Shown here in pieces: positions 21,401 through 31,860 of a DNA stretch of 64,000 nt (positions are counted from its first letter, which is position 1; each line of letters opens with the position of its first letter). Under the pieces are notes generated by a model that had not been told where the DNA came from, made no database searches, and saw only the letters and a list, made by a program, of their open reading frames with translations. Source of the stretch: Hydractinia symbiolongicarpus (Eukaryota; Cnidaria; Hydrozoa; Anthoathecata; Hydractiniidae); assembly GCF_029227915.1 (NCBI RefSeq), contig NC_079882.1, positions 7,440,001 through 7,504,000 of the forward strand. The letters run 5' to 3'. A program made the translations under genes and the position numbers.

Positions 21401-21482
21401 TGTAATAGAATGCAACGGTATCCCACACACTCTGTAGTCGATCGGCAAGGGCGTCACGGGTTGCTGCCACTTGTGCCAACAC
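18470..21482 (-). pseudogene. Protein-primed family B DNA polymerase of Polinton, heavily broken, C-terminus deleted
   Basis: The N-terminal ~180 residues (ATG 21482 to 20946) are intact. Further blocks in several frames follow: NLWFWKCLAV (about 20840), a C2H2-like zinc finger CEVCRQLFTKSNHLTRHKIN with TGRHIHHALCGHGGER (20296-20631), an exonuclease/TPR region (19316-19840) and motif A, YDANMLYQSTLMQ (18884-19075). Past GRKRVPGALKLLGLIRAAKILL the sequence jumps to KLKGNSFYG-like motif B and then ends near 18470, so motif C and the thumb are missing. A hairpin insertion (20861-20924) and at least eight frame breaks are present. Protein-primed PolB replicates linear Polinton DNA from its ends; this copy cannot. 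Confidence 0.75.
20861..20924. repeat. Near-perfect 30-bp-arm palindrome inside PolB
   Basis: Arms 20861-20890 (starting GGTTGAGAAAAAGAAGGTGC) and 20895-20924 are inverted copies with two mismatches, separated by 4 bases. The palindrome interrupts the PolB reading and looks like a foldback copying error rather than a functional site. Confidence 0.8.
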
Positions 21483-21607
21483 GGTGCTATATAGTTAACT
21501 GATGGCATTCCTGAACCAACTCATCTTTGTTATCTACATAGTTTTTTGAAATATGGTGCTCTGGGAATTTCATGCATATCAATAGATTTTTGTGTAATGA
21601 GGGGTGA

Positions 21608-21688
21608 CAAAAAGTTGTGACGTCACAAGCAGAATTCTGTACGATATTCTTTATGAGAGTTTGACTGTGGTTTTTGGAAAATCCTGGT
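21608..21688 (-). repeat. Polinton copy 1 right terminal inverted repeat
   Basis: Reverse complement of the left repeat: AAAAGTTGTGACGTCACA at 21610-21627, then ATTCTTTATGAGAGTTTGAC and the tip TTTTTGGAAAATCCTGGT at 21671-21688. Mismatches are scattered, as expected of an old insertion. Confidence 0.85.
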
Positions 21689-21931
21689 TGTCAAATGACG
21701 TAATTATTAACGTTAATAACATCAAAGATGGCGCATTATAAAACAATCTTCATTATGCTAAACTTTCGATAGTATATAAGTATTGTTCATTGGATAATAA
21801 AACAATTTGTTGCACAGTTAGGATTCTTATTGGCTTAAAACTCATTTTAGCCTCTTTCTCAGAAAAAAATCTGGCAAAAAGAGGATTTAGGCTTTAGCCT
21901 GGATAAGTTTCGGACGTCCAGCCTAGCTGCC

Positions 21932-21978
21932 CTGTCTCTATCTATCTCTCTATCTCTCTATCTCATCTACCTATCTAT
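21932..21978. repeat. (TCTA)n/(TCTC)n microsatellite
   Basis: About 47 bases of TCTATCTATCTCTCTATCTC-type units, interrupted by CATCTACC. Simple-sequence repeat. Confidence 0.9.
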
Positions 21979-22490
21979 CTGCTCAGGCGATTTTAAAGAT
22001 TCCACCATTCCGACTCACTAGTCTCGGTAGTAAAAACGGCGACAAAAAAGGAGCCTATTTTAAAGTTCTGCGAACTAAAGTCGTAGTACAATTGTATAAT
22101 TATCATAATAACTATATCCTTAAGGGAAGTGAACGTTACGTAATATTTGCTTAGAGCACAGTATTTTTATGCATAAGAAATGATACAGATGATTAGTATG
22201 CATTCTTCAGATTGTTTAAATAGAAAATATTTGTGTCGTGTCATGCTTACACAACATGGTAGGGAAGCTGCACCATATACTATGTGTGTCTCGATAACGA
22301 AACCTTTTTTGGGTAGGGGTTTAGTTAAATCTCCAACTATCTAGGTGTTTTGACAAAACAAAATAAGAAAAACTAAAACTTTAAACACATCTAACTAAAA
22401 AAAGTAGCAGTTTATACTATTTTAACATTCCTTGAAGTGTCCGCATCCAATGTATTGATAAAAAATTCTGGAAACATGTGAAACGACTCC

Positions 22491-22575
22491 CCGGTTTTTT
22501 GCCTTTTTGATATGATATGAGAAAAGATTTTTCGCCGTCATCCTCTCATATCAAGAAGGCAAAAAAACCTCCGGG
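22491..22575. repeat. Palindromic MITE-like hairpin
   Basis: The left arm CCCCGGTTTTTTGCCTTTTT plus GATATGATATGAGA is mirrored by TCTCATATCAAGAAGGCAAA plus AAAACCTCCGGG. The loop is about 20 bases. A half copy of the same sequence is near 643-675, so this is a dispersed repeat. Confidence 0.7.
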
Positions 22576-22860
22576 ACGCCGAATTGGAAAACGTCCGAGC
22601 TCGTCTCTTCCGGGGACTTCTGATTTTTCTTACGATGTACAATAGGGCCGCGGGACCCACGCGAGAGTGAGTCAAAATACGAAACCGAAAGTGTCTAGTT
22701 CATCATTTTTTTTGCGGTATAATGATAGGAATATATGCTGATTTCATCACATTTCAATTCATTAAATAGGTAATTTATCCATTTTCAGCTTTAGTGTAAC
22801 TATGTTTTTTTAAAGAAGCTAAAGCATTAAATTTATAACTTTGCAATTTAAAAGGCAACT

Positions 22861-25800
22861 ATGGCTGAAGAAGTTATAAATCCTGTTTCTGTTGATATAG
22901 AAGTACAAACTGAAGATATTGAAGTAAAATGGAAAGGTGATGTAGAAGTTTCCAGTGACTCAGATTCCGACAAAACGTTTGGTGCACCACATGGCAGCAA
23001 TAACATGGCATCACAGTTTTCTCGGAAACTTGGAGATGACACGGAAACTGATATTTCAAGCAGCTGCACATTATCTAGCACATGTGGCAGCACCAGACGA
23101 AGTAGTCTGTTATCTGATTCAGACTTTGAAATACCTTTTCAAATTTTATTTCGATCAGCATCTTCAACAAATGAAGGTACACAAATAACTACTCCTGTCA
23201 GATTTTCTACATCTCCTGTCTTGGAAGGATTGGACCTGTTATTACAAAGATTAGAAAGGTTTGTTTCACATATATACTGTTTTTAAGGGCCTTCGAAAAT
23301 TTTTTTTGGGCTCCGTTAGCGGGATATTGCCGCTAAGGGGGAAAGGGGGTCTAAAGTTTGAAAAAAAAATCCGCTAAGGATTGAGAAATTTCAAAAATTT
23401 GTTTGTGGCCTGAAAATTCTTAGTCGTTCGTGAGCATAATTCCTCTTGTCATCAATTCTGTTAACTTTTATCTATAAAACACGCCCCTGAGCCTGCCAAG
23501 ATTTATCCGAATGTGTGTATTTCACAGACGGAAATCCGCTAAAAGAGGGGGGGAGGGGGTCCGAATCTTAGCGGCGATATCCCGCTAACGGGGCCCGAAA
23601 AAAATTTTCGAAGGCCCCTTACCAGCTGTGTTAGTTCTTACAAATTTGATAAGGGTGTTATTTACAAAAGATTTAGCAAGCAATGTCTGATGAGACAAAA
23701 AATATGTATAGCATATATCGTCCTAATTCCGGAATTATCTAAAACTAAACAGCTCTACTGACGATCTGGCAACTCCGCTCGCCACATAACTTCATGGTTC
23801 TGACTACAAGCCATCCCTAGAAGCCAGTAAACCACGTGGGCGTTGCACTGAGTCAAACGAAAAAATAACGACTAAAAGAACCTATTTCCGTGATTTACGT
23901 CTTAATTTCATGATGTGTTTTTTCTGGTGTGAGATGTGAGAAGTCCATTTCATAATTAAAATGGTTGCAATACTTGGCGACTTGTCTCAGATGGAGCTAG
24001 TAGCTGTACCTTTTTTTGATGCCTAAAAAACAGACGTGACATTAGGAAAACTTCGTAAAAGAAACTACCAGATGGGATCTGTGGAGGAGATCACACAAAG
24101 TAATAAAACAAATTTCTTAAAAATATTCTCCAGCCTGCCCAGTTTCATAATGATATAGGTTTGTTTGGTATTTAATGAATGATTACAAAGATAACAATAG
24201 ATTTATATGTCATACCCCGATAGCACAAATTTTTTTTCTCACCTGTGATCTACCCCAGCGATGTTCAGTTCTGTAAAGTACACAAGTTTCGGTGCCGGTA
24301 AAAATGGTAATATGGTACATCATAAACGTAGGGCTCAGGGTGAGAATCAAAAATTTGAAATTATGTGGAGCCTAAAATATTCATCTGGTACAATAATCAA
24401 ACAAACTAGTGTTTTTTATCATAATTAAAAACTATACAAAAGAACTGGAACTAGAATAAATAATTATACTTCTAAATTTGTTAGAACTTACTTAGTTACA
24501 GAAAAGGCGCATTCACTAAAATAAATTCCTCCCAAATAATTTTTTCTCTTTACAAATATACAGTTAAAACCATGTAACTCAAACCTTGAAAAGTTAAACG
24601 AAAATGAGATTATAGTTCAAGTTAAGCCAATTTTTTCAAAAGGTGGGGCAACAGTTGGTGCAATCTTGACGATAAAAAAGGCATGCAAGTCCCTTGTAAA
24701 TTAAATTTTCCTTGACAGTCAACATCATCTATCTATATTACATCAGGAGTAATAAAACTAAAAAAAATATCGCAGATCACAAGTCAAAACTTTAAAATGT
24801 TCCAAATTATGACATGATGACATTGCAAATAATTTTAGCCATTTCCAGTTTCATAATGCAGCAACATCGAAAGAGGACTTTTAGGCTAAAGATCAACAAG
24901 TTCCCCTTGACTTTTTTAATAAGCCCGTTGACATCAACCTCAGTGTTAAGATTAAATTTAGAAAACCTGCATTCTGAAAAACATTTTTTTAAAGTGGAAA
25001 CAAGTGGAACAAAATATATACTTAAAAAAGAGTTAAGTTTAAATCCTATAAAAATGTATATGTTTACCAGAAATCAAATGTGAGAATGTATTATACAGAC
25101 TTGAGGACGAGATCAAATTGCCACTTTAAACGAAACAAAAGATCGGTGAAACAAAAAGTACTAAATACTTATCAAACACCCTCAAACGATGGTTTTGCAA
25201 GTATCATATGGGTGTGAAAAGTATTTCTGATAAATTGGCAATTGTTTTTTAATTTATTTTCTCATATCATTATGTGCCTGTGTGTAATTTTGGAAATGAA
25301 ATCCCAACCTTGTCCCAGGGTCTTTTTGGTCTATTGTAAATGTTTTTACTGCAAAAATATTCTCAAACTTCTGGAAATCATTTGTTTTGTTAAAAGAAAA
25401 GTTTATCAACGTTGGAAGTTTTGGTTTGTTTAAAGGAATGAAAAAATTGCACCCTGAGTTCAATTAACCTCCTGGCACAAGCACAAAGATTTTATGGTAC
25501 TGTTAAATCAAACTCTGTGTATCAGAAGTTGTCGATGTTGACAGTTTATATCAAAGTATGACAATATTTAGGTTGCATACATAAGCTTCTTAATATTTAA
25601 CGATATACATAAATGTCTTGATGTGTGTATGGTTGCTTTTGATTCTTTTTGATGAAATATGGTGAGGTGAAAGCTTCTTACAACAGCTTTTAAACAGTTG
25701 CAATTTTTTTGGTTGTTGTTGGCAGGCAGGAAACAAACAAAAAATAAGATGCTGCATGATGTCTATTAAGTATTGTCAAAATATCAAAAGAAAAAGTTAG

Positions 25801-28800
25801 GAATAGCAGCCATTTTCTAATAATGTCAAAAAATATCAACTTATTGCTGGTTTTGTAGTTGCGTATAATTGTAATTCGTTTTTGAAAATACGTTCATTTG
25901 TGTGGGAACTAAATGTAACAACCAGAAATAGCTAAACCCTTACGTCAATTGTTTTTTTTAGTGAACGATTTTCAGAACTAAGAAGTATCCAGCTCGATGA
26001 AAGACCAGTGACAGGAAGAAATTCAAGAGAAAATCTAGAAACATTCTTTCGAAGAGCTATCCATGGACTTACTGAGGAAGAACGGCAACAACAAGAAGAA
26101 TTCAATCGACCAGAACATGTTGCAAATGATGTTAACAATTTACAGGAACAAAGTATTGTTCAATCCACTCTTCAGACAGGGTTTAGAGCTCAATTAGAAC
26201 AAGCCTTATCTTCAAGAATTCAACAACAAACGCGACAAGTTGAGAGGCGCAGAGGATCAGTACGACACCCAAGTGTGGGGGGATTGGCGTTCCGGTCACA
26301 ACTTGAAAGAATGTATGGTGAACGTGCACCTCAGCCTCAACCAGCATCTCGAAATAATTCATTCCGCAGGTATGTATCAATATAAAATTGTTTGACATTG
26401 GAAATTATTTTTTCCTGAAAAACAATTTTATTGTCAGAAAAAACCCGCGAAATTTTCACATATATGCGTAATTAATTTTAGCGTGTAACGAAAAGTAGTT
26501 TATTTATAGGGAATTAGTTTTTGCAAATGATCAAAAAAGTGTGTCAATATCTTTTATAAAACGGAGATTTAAAAGGCTGCAAAATTGAATTTCATAACAG
26601 CATTAAAAATTTGGAATTTCGCGCTTGACATACGCCCAATTTACATCACGATTTAATAAAAACAAAGACTTCTCAAAAAACGGGACATTTTCTTTGCGCG
26701 AAAGTTTCTGGTAATAAAGTTGGCGAATAATTAGATTCATAGTTTTAATGTCTTATTTAAACTAAACCATTACAGCATAGATAGCAGGGACTATTTTTAA
26801 GTACAGATTTATCATACTTCATAAAACCATTCATATGGTGAATAGTATACAATTTCTTAATTTTACTTGGGACGATTTGTACGCGTTTTTTTACTAAAAA
26901 ATCTCAACTAAATCCTTTAAATCTATATTAGGCAACCAAGACAAAGCGTACAGAATATTTCTCCACAGAATGGAACACCATCACAAAATACCACCTCTAG
27001 TATTCCCACACCACCACCATTAACAGCTATACCTGAGTCACCTCAAACTACCAATCTTCAAATTACAATCGAAACTGGACTTCAGTTGCTCACCGAAAGT
27101 ATAACTGAGGATTTAACAAGACTGCAAAGTTTGCAAGTTGTCAGCAACATGCTAAGATCAGATTTTCCTGATCAACTTGAATCTATTGTACGAGTAAGTA
27201 TGTTATGTTGATCAATTTTCGCGAATTTCGCGAATTTTACCCATGCTCGTTAAATATTGTCTGCACAAAAATTTCCGGAAAGGTCAGTTCGCGGAAATAA
27301 AGATTCGCTAAATTACTAGAAATGACTTATTTGATAAAATTAATTAAAATATTTTGAAAAACAAAGTGTTTTTCGTGTATTCTTTTCTCGAAAATTTTTT
27401 ATTTTTGTAGTTGATAAGATAATGGTAAGCCTCTATATTATGAGCAAGCTTAATGAAAGACTATCGTTTCTGAAGAAATGGGTCTAAAATTGCGAAAAAA
27501 ATGAGTAGATTCTCAAAAATAATTCTTCATAAAAAAAACTTTAAAATGGTTCGTTCGCGAAAAATAATCGAAATATCGCAACATAACTATTTCGCAAAAT
27601 TAATGTTGGCAAAATTGCATTTTTTACACCTCGCGAATAAAAACCTATATTCAAGGATTTTGACAAAATATTTTCTGAGAAATTTTTTTTTTGCCTTTAA
27701 GAAAATTGCATCCATAAAATATTTCAGACGCTAAAATTTCCGGACAAGATTTTTTCCGGAATTAAAACCGTCCGAAAATTGTGTTAACGTGTGAACGGCT
27801 TTCTTTAGTCCTTCATTAAAATTTGCTTTAATGTTTGTCACAGCCTAATTGAAGCACTTAGGACTTCTTTGTCACCTATGACAAAAATATATGTTGTTAA
27901 TATACGCAATAATTACTCCTTATACCTTATATTCAAGTTAAATCAAACGTACAAAAAAGCTCTTTTAATTTTAGTCTCGCGTGCAAGACGCAGGCAATGG
28001 AGCTTCTGTTCAAGCATTCATTCGTTCCTTGCCACGACGAACAGGTCCAATACCAAGGAATCAGCCTCGAAACGTACAACTAGAAGCATCTATGAATGAA
28101 AATACTGCTTCAGAATTACACAGTCTGAGACACCAGTTAGATGAGATGAAGCGTATGATGGCGATGAGTATGGAGATACAGCTTGATACTCAGCGTGCGA
28201 TTCGACAGGAGGTGGCAGCTGTGTGTTCTGCTTTCATAAAGGACATGTTATCACAGACACAAGGTATCTTCATAGTTCCCCTTTAGTGTAAGCTAGCTTA
28301 CCCAAATTTCTACAATACCTTACCGACCCAAACAAAGTTGGTTTTATGTGATAAAATAACATCGGACATGTGGAATATTTGGGCCGACAAAAAAATTAGC
28401 TGATAAAAATTTTGGCGGATTTTGTTTAGTTGGATATAAGTTACTGGAAAAACATTTTTATGCTTTTTTTTCCATTCTTTGAGAGTCTGAAAAGAGGAGA
28501 GTTTAAAATGTTTTTCAAATAGCCTTTTAAAATCACTTAATTCTACAAATCTGTATTTTTTGTTACAGGGCGAAGCACAGTTGAAGCGGGAATGCAACAA
28601 CCGACACTTTTTTATCCACCGAGATCAACAACCGTCACCTCTGGTCAGTGTGTCATCTGCATCGATAATAGTGTTGACACAGTCCTCTACCAATGCGGAC
28701 ATATGTGTGTTTGTCAGCAATGTGGTTTGCAATTAAAAATAGATGGACACAATTGTCCAATGTGTCGAGCACCGATACGCGATGTGATTAGAACATATCA

Positions 28801-28810
28801 AACACAGTAA
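22861..28810 (+). CDS. RING-finger E3 ubiquitin ligase-like protein (NEURL-type C-terminal RING)
   Basis: Five exons with GT-AG junctions and matching phases: 22861-23258, 25962-26369, 26932-27193, 27975-28263, 28569-28810, giving 532 residues. Residues 1-130 are acidic and Ser-rich. Residues 134-270 are Arg/Gln/Glu-rich and helical, with a repeated FR(A/S)QLE word. Residues 270-350 are Ser/Thr/Pro/Gln-rich, then helices including LHSLRHQLDEMKRMM, a likely coiled coil. The C-terminal RING (480-518) has the C3HC4 set Cys480, 483, 495, His497, Cys501, 504, 515, 518, followed by APIRDVIRTYQ. That tail and VDTVLYQCGHMC resemble the RING of Neuralized-type ligases, but no NEUZ domain is present. 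It probably transfers ubiquitin with an E2 in the cytosol; substrates unknown. The orthology is not settled. Confidence 0.85.
23287..23618. mobile_element. MITE in intron 1 of the RING gene
   Basis: A 330-bp element begins GGGCCTTCGAAAATTTTTTT and ends with the inverse ...AAATTTTCGAAGGCCC. The terminal inverted repeats extend about 50 bases and include CCGTTAGCGGGATAT / ATATCCCGCTAACGG. No coding capacity. The superfamily is not clear, and a possible short TTA-type flank duplication is not convincing. Confidence 0.8.
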
Positions 28811-28949
28811 ATATATCAGGGTGCGAGTTATATTTACACAACACAATAGACATGTGTATATATAATTATTTTCTCAAACTAATTTATAACGCAAAATTGT
28901 AATTACTGTAAAATGGGAATCTTTTTTTAAAAACCAGTTACAGGATTGA
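28811..28949. other. 3' region of the RING gene
   Basis: AT-rich 3' untranslated sequence. No clear AATAAA was singled out. The Penelope-like element starts just after it. Confidence 0.4.
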
Positions 28950-29917
28950 GTTGATTTTTGATGAAGCCAAATTAAATCGACGAAATTTTCGTATACACTT
29001 TCTAACAAGACATGTTTCGTCTTGAACGTCAAGACATCTTCAGTTAATTTAAAAATATGTACAAGCCTATTTTATAAGCCTTTATTAAACTAAATAGCAT
29101 TAAAATTTTACTATAGCAACAATTAAAAATAATTACAATATAGACTAAAAATTACTTATATAAACAAAATAATTAAAATAAATTAAGCAAAAAAACTGGG
29201 AATACAAAAGACTAAAGGAGTGGCCTGAATACATTATCCTGATATATAAAATATACTTACCTGTTTACACACAAACGGTAGTAACCAATCTCTTAACCTG
29301 TTTGTTAAGGACTGGTTTCTCCCCTCTGATGTGTAAAGCTTCTTTTACACGCAAACCATATTTAGATGAAGCGGAATCTAAAATGGAAAAACAGCTTTCA
29401 TCACATCCTTTTTACACTCACCTACAGTCATTAACCTTGTTGCCAGGTGTCTTGAAGTTTCACCCACATAACTAACATTACAGTTAGCATATACAAATGT
29501 ATAGACAACAAAGGATTTAAGAGCATTACTTATTTTATCCTTAATATAGAACATGGATGCCAGTTTGCAAGTGGTAAAACACAACTTAATGGATATATCA
29601 TCTTTACAATACCTTTTTACAAGACTATTAAGCTTAACTTCTGTGTTTTTGGATAAGATCCCTATCAACGGTAATTTAAAGAAACCACATATACCATTGT
29701 CAGTTTTTTCATCAGAAACAGTTCCAGATGGTTGTTTGACCTGCTCATTTAAATATTTGTTTACGATATTATCAATAAATATGACTGGATATTCATTTTT
29801 CATCAATATATTTTTCAAAGTTACTAAATTATTATGAAACTCTAATCACTATTAACTAGTGTTTTAACAAGGCCTCTTTTGTTAGTTATAGGAGTGAAAC
29901 TATTAAAATTCAACATA

Positions 29918-30458
29918 ACACCAGTAAAAGTAGGTTTTCTATTAATACTAGTTTCTGTAGTACCATAATTGGATATGTTGCGTCTAAAAATGGCAATTGC
30001 TTGTTAAGGCTGTTTCCACTTCATGAAAATTTTCCTCAGAACAGAACGGACAGAAACAGAACAGAACAGAAAATTTTCTGCTGGTAATTTCCACTTCGAA
30101 ACATTGCGCACATTTCAATACAGAAAGTAAACACACTTCACAATTCTCACGAAATAAAATAATCTGATTGGCTAAAAAATATTCTACCTGTCGTTTCCGT
30201 ACACAACGCAAAGAAAAAGTTGAACTCGATTTTACTTTGTTCGGAACGGAACAAAAAAATTTTCCGTTCCCGTGATGTAAACATTTTAAGTACGGATGCT
30301 TAGAAGCTTTTTTCGTTTCTTTCCGTTCCGTTCCGCGGAAAATTTTCTTGAAGTGAAAAACAGCCTTAACAAGCAATTGCCATTTTTAGACGCAACATAT
30401 CCAATTATGGTACTACAGAAACTAGTATTTATAGAAAACCTACTTTTACTGGTGTAAA
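29918..30458. repeat. Large inverted duplication around the nested MITE
   Basis: About 90 bases on each side of the MITE (29918-30007 and 30366-30458) are inverted copies of each other with few mismatches, including ACACCAGTAAAAGTAGGTTT and GCAATTGCTTGTTAA. The TTAA target is the exact centre of the flanking palindrome. Both arms derive from the Penelope-like sequence. Confidence 0.8.
30008..30365. mobile_element. 358-bp MITE flanked by TTAA, nested in the Penelope-like element
   Basis: Its ends are GGCTGTTTCCACTTCATGAA and the inverse ending TTGAAGTGAAAAACAGCC, about 28 bp of imperfect terminal inverted repeat. TTAA stands on both sides (30004-30007 and 30366-30369), the duplication expected of a TTAA-targeting transposon such as piggyBac-type. 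Internal ACAGAACAGAA words but no coding frame. Confidence 0.8.
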
Positions 30459-31499
30459 CTTAACACTATCATGTTGTTCGTTTAGATATTCTAAAAATAT
30501 CCTAGATTCTGATTCAAAAACACAACAAATATCATCAACATATCTTTTATAAAATAAACCTTTTTCTCCTTCACGAGAATTGAGCCATTGCTTTTCCTTA
30601 ACTGACATGAATAGATTTGCAAGAGCAGGCGCTAAAGGAGAGTTCATCGCCACTTCGTCAATTTGATCATATACCTCACCATCGAATAGGAAATGAGTTT
30701 GAGATGTTTTAAAATTGAGGAGAGTTTTTTTAACTGAAGTTTACCTAATTTAAAACTTTAATTGTTATTAAATACAGTTTCAACAGTTATATCAATAGTC
30801 TCATTAAGAGGGATATAGACTAACAACATCAAAAGAAACGAAAAACTAATTATTGTCTCTTACCTTTGGACTTCGTTGAAAAATGTGAATGTATCTTTCG
30901 TGGTATGATTTTCTGGAATGTAAGGCGTTATTAACATATCACATAAAAATTTGGCTAAATTATAATTGTATGAACCTATTGAAGACGGTTAATTGGTCTA
31001 AATGGAGGAATCTCATAATCTTTTCTCTTATGCATTTTAGGAGAACCTTATAAGTGAGATGGTTAACAGATTATATGTTATGTCCGTAAAAAAACGTATT
31101 TTCTTCAAATGTCTTAAATATCTTTGTAGTTGTGCCTCACGCTGTATAGTTGGATCTTGAGTAAGTTTCTTCAATTTCGTTCCATTAGATAAAATTTCAT
31201 ACATCTTGTTGCAATAATCAGTTCAATTAACAATCACAACACCATTATCTTATCAGGAGATAATATAACAATGTTAGGATTTTTCTGTAACTTTTTTAAT
31301 ATGCCAAGTTTTCGCAAAAAAGATTTTGAAGGTCTGTGGTTGCTATAGTAGTGTTCACTAAGTTCGAGATAGCTGATTTCAAAGCATTTTCATTATCTCT
31401 ACACTTGAGTTGACTTGTCAAGAAACGATTAACCATATTAATTGTCATAAAGACATCAGTCTTGTTAGGCGCCGTATATACTTAAAAAAGCATTCTATA

Positions 31500-31715
31500 T
31501 TAAATATATCTACAGTCAGTTATCAGAATGCGTGTGTGGAAGCAAATTTAATGTTACACATGCGTTATCATGCAAGAAAAGTGGCTACGTCTCTTTACGA
31601 CACAATGAAATACGAGATATTGCAGGGAAATTACTAGAGAAAATGTGTAAAGATGTGAGAAAGGAACCATTGCTGTTACGTTTAAGCCCCCGTCCTCCCT
31701 CGCCCCCCTTTAATA
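31500..31715 (+). pseudogene. C-terminal fragment of a retroelement polyprotein
   Basis: The frame 31532-31710 reads CGSKFNVTHALSCKKSGYVS and LRHNEIRDIAGKLLEKMCKD, followed by VRKEPLLLRL. This Cys/His-containing block is common at the end of reverse-transcriptase-related ORFs in invertebrate repeats. Only about 60 codons remain. Confidence 0.55.
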
Positions 31716-31860
31716 ACTTTTTATAGGCTTGTCCAAATTGAATCAAACTTGGCACAATTATAGTAAGTCACAAAAAACAAAGTGGCAGCAATTAATTTTT
31801 GCTTATGTCAGCACATTTTTTGTGACGTCATCGAAAGTTTGAAATTTGATCAAAAGGGCT
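31680..31860. repeat. Dispersed repeat, also at 40955-41130
   Basis: Both sites start with a C-rich run followed by ATAGG(C/G)TTGT, AAATTGAATCAAACTTGGCA and ATGGCAGCAAT-like words, and share GTGACGTC and GCTTATGTCAGCACATT-type segments. It is an interspersed repeat of unknown class. Confidence 0.75.

Larger units (their letters stand above)
6911..21688. mobile_element. Polinton/Maverick DNA transposon, copy 1 (near full length, decayed)
   Basis: A 14.8-kb element bounded by terminal inverted repeats of about 80 bp (6911-6990 and 21608-21688). It holds the diagnostic Polinton set: protein-primed family B DNA polymerase, RVE integrase, A32-like packaging ATPase and a double-jelly-roll major capsid protein, plus capsid-associated and membrane genes. 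Gene order from the left end: SAP/repeat gene (+), small membrane protein (+), unknown (+), membrane/coiled-coil (-), minor-capsid-like (-), Pro-rich tailed protein (+), small ORF and coiled-coil protein (-), MCP (+), small helical protein (+), integrase (+), Bro-N-like (-), ATPase (-), Cys protein (-), HNH (-), two small membrane proteins (-), helical protein (-), PolB (-). Nearly every gene has frameshifts or stops, and the integrase and PolB have large deletions, so it is no longer autonomous. I could not define a 6-bp target duplication, and no adenain-like protease was recognised. Confidence 0.9.
21689..22860. other. Intergenic region between Polinton copy 1 and the RING gene
   Basis: No gene seen. 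It holds a TCTA/TCTC microsatellite (21932-21978) and an inverted-repeat element with arms 22491-22522 and 22543-22575. The first 5' leader of the RING gene probably lies in the last 100-200 bases. Confidence 0.5.
28950..31420 (-). mobile_element. Penelope-like retroelement remnant (RT plus GIY-YIG nuclease)
   Basis: Read on the minus strand. At about 31330-31080, broken frames resemble the N-terminal part of Penelope reverse transcriptases (KLGILKKLQKNPNIVILSPD). 30653-30429 has MNSPLAPALANLFM and the catalytic YVDD box. 29980-29880 carries the thumb-region word YRKPTF-like. 29818-29378 ends in the GIY-YIG endonuclease start VYTFVYANCNVSYVGETSRH. The 3' end near 28990-29050 has the tail typical of such elements. 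It is broken by frameshifts and by a palindrome with a nested MITE (29918-30458). Inactive. Confidence 0.75.
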
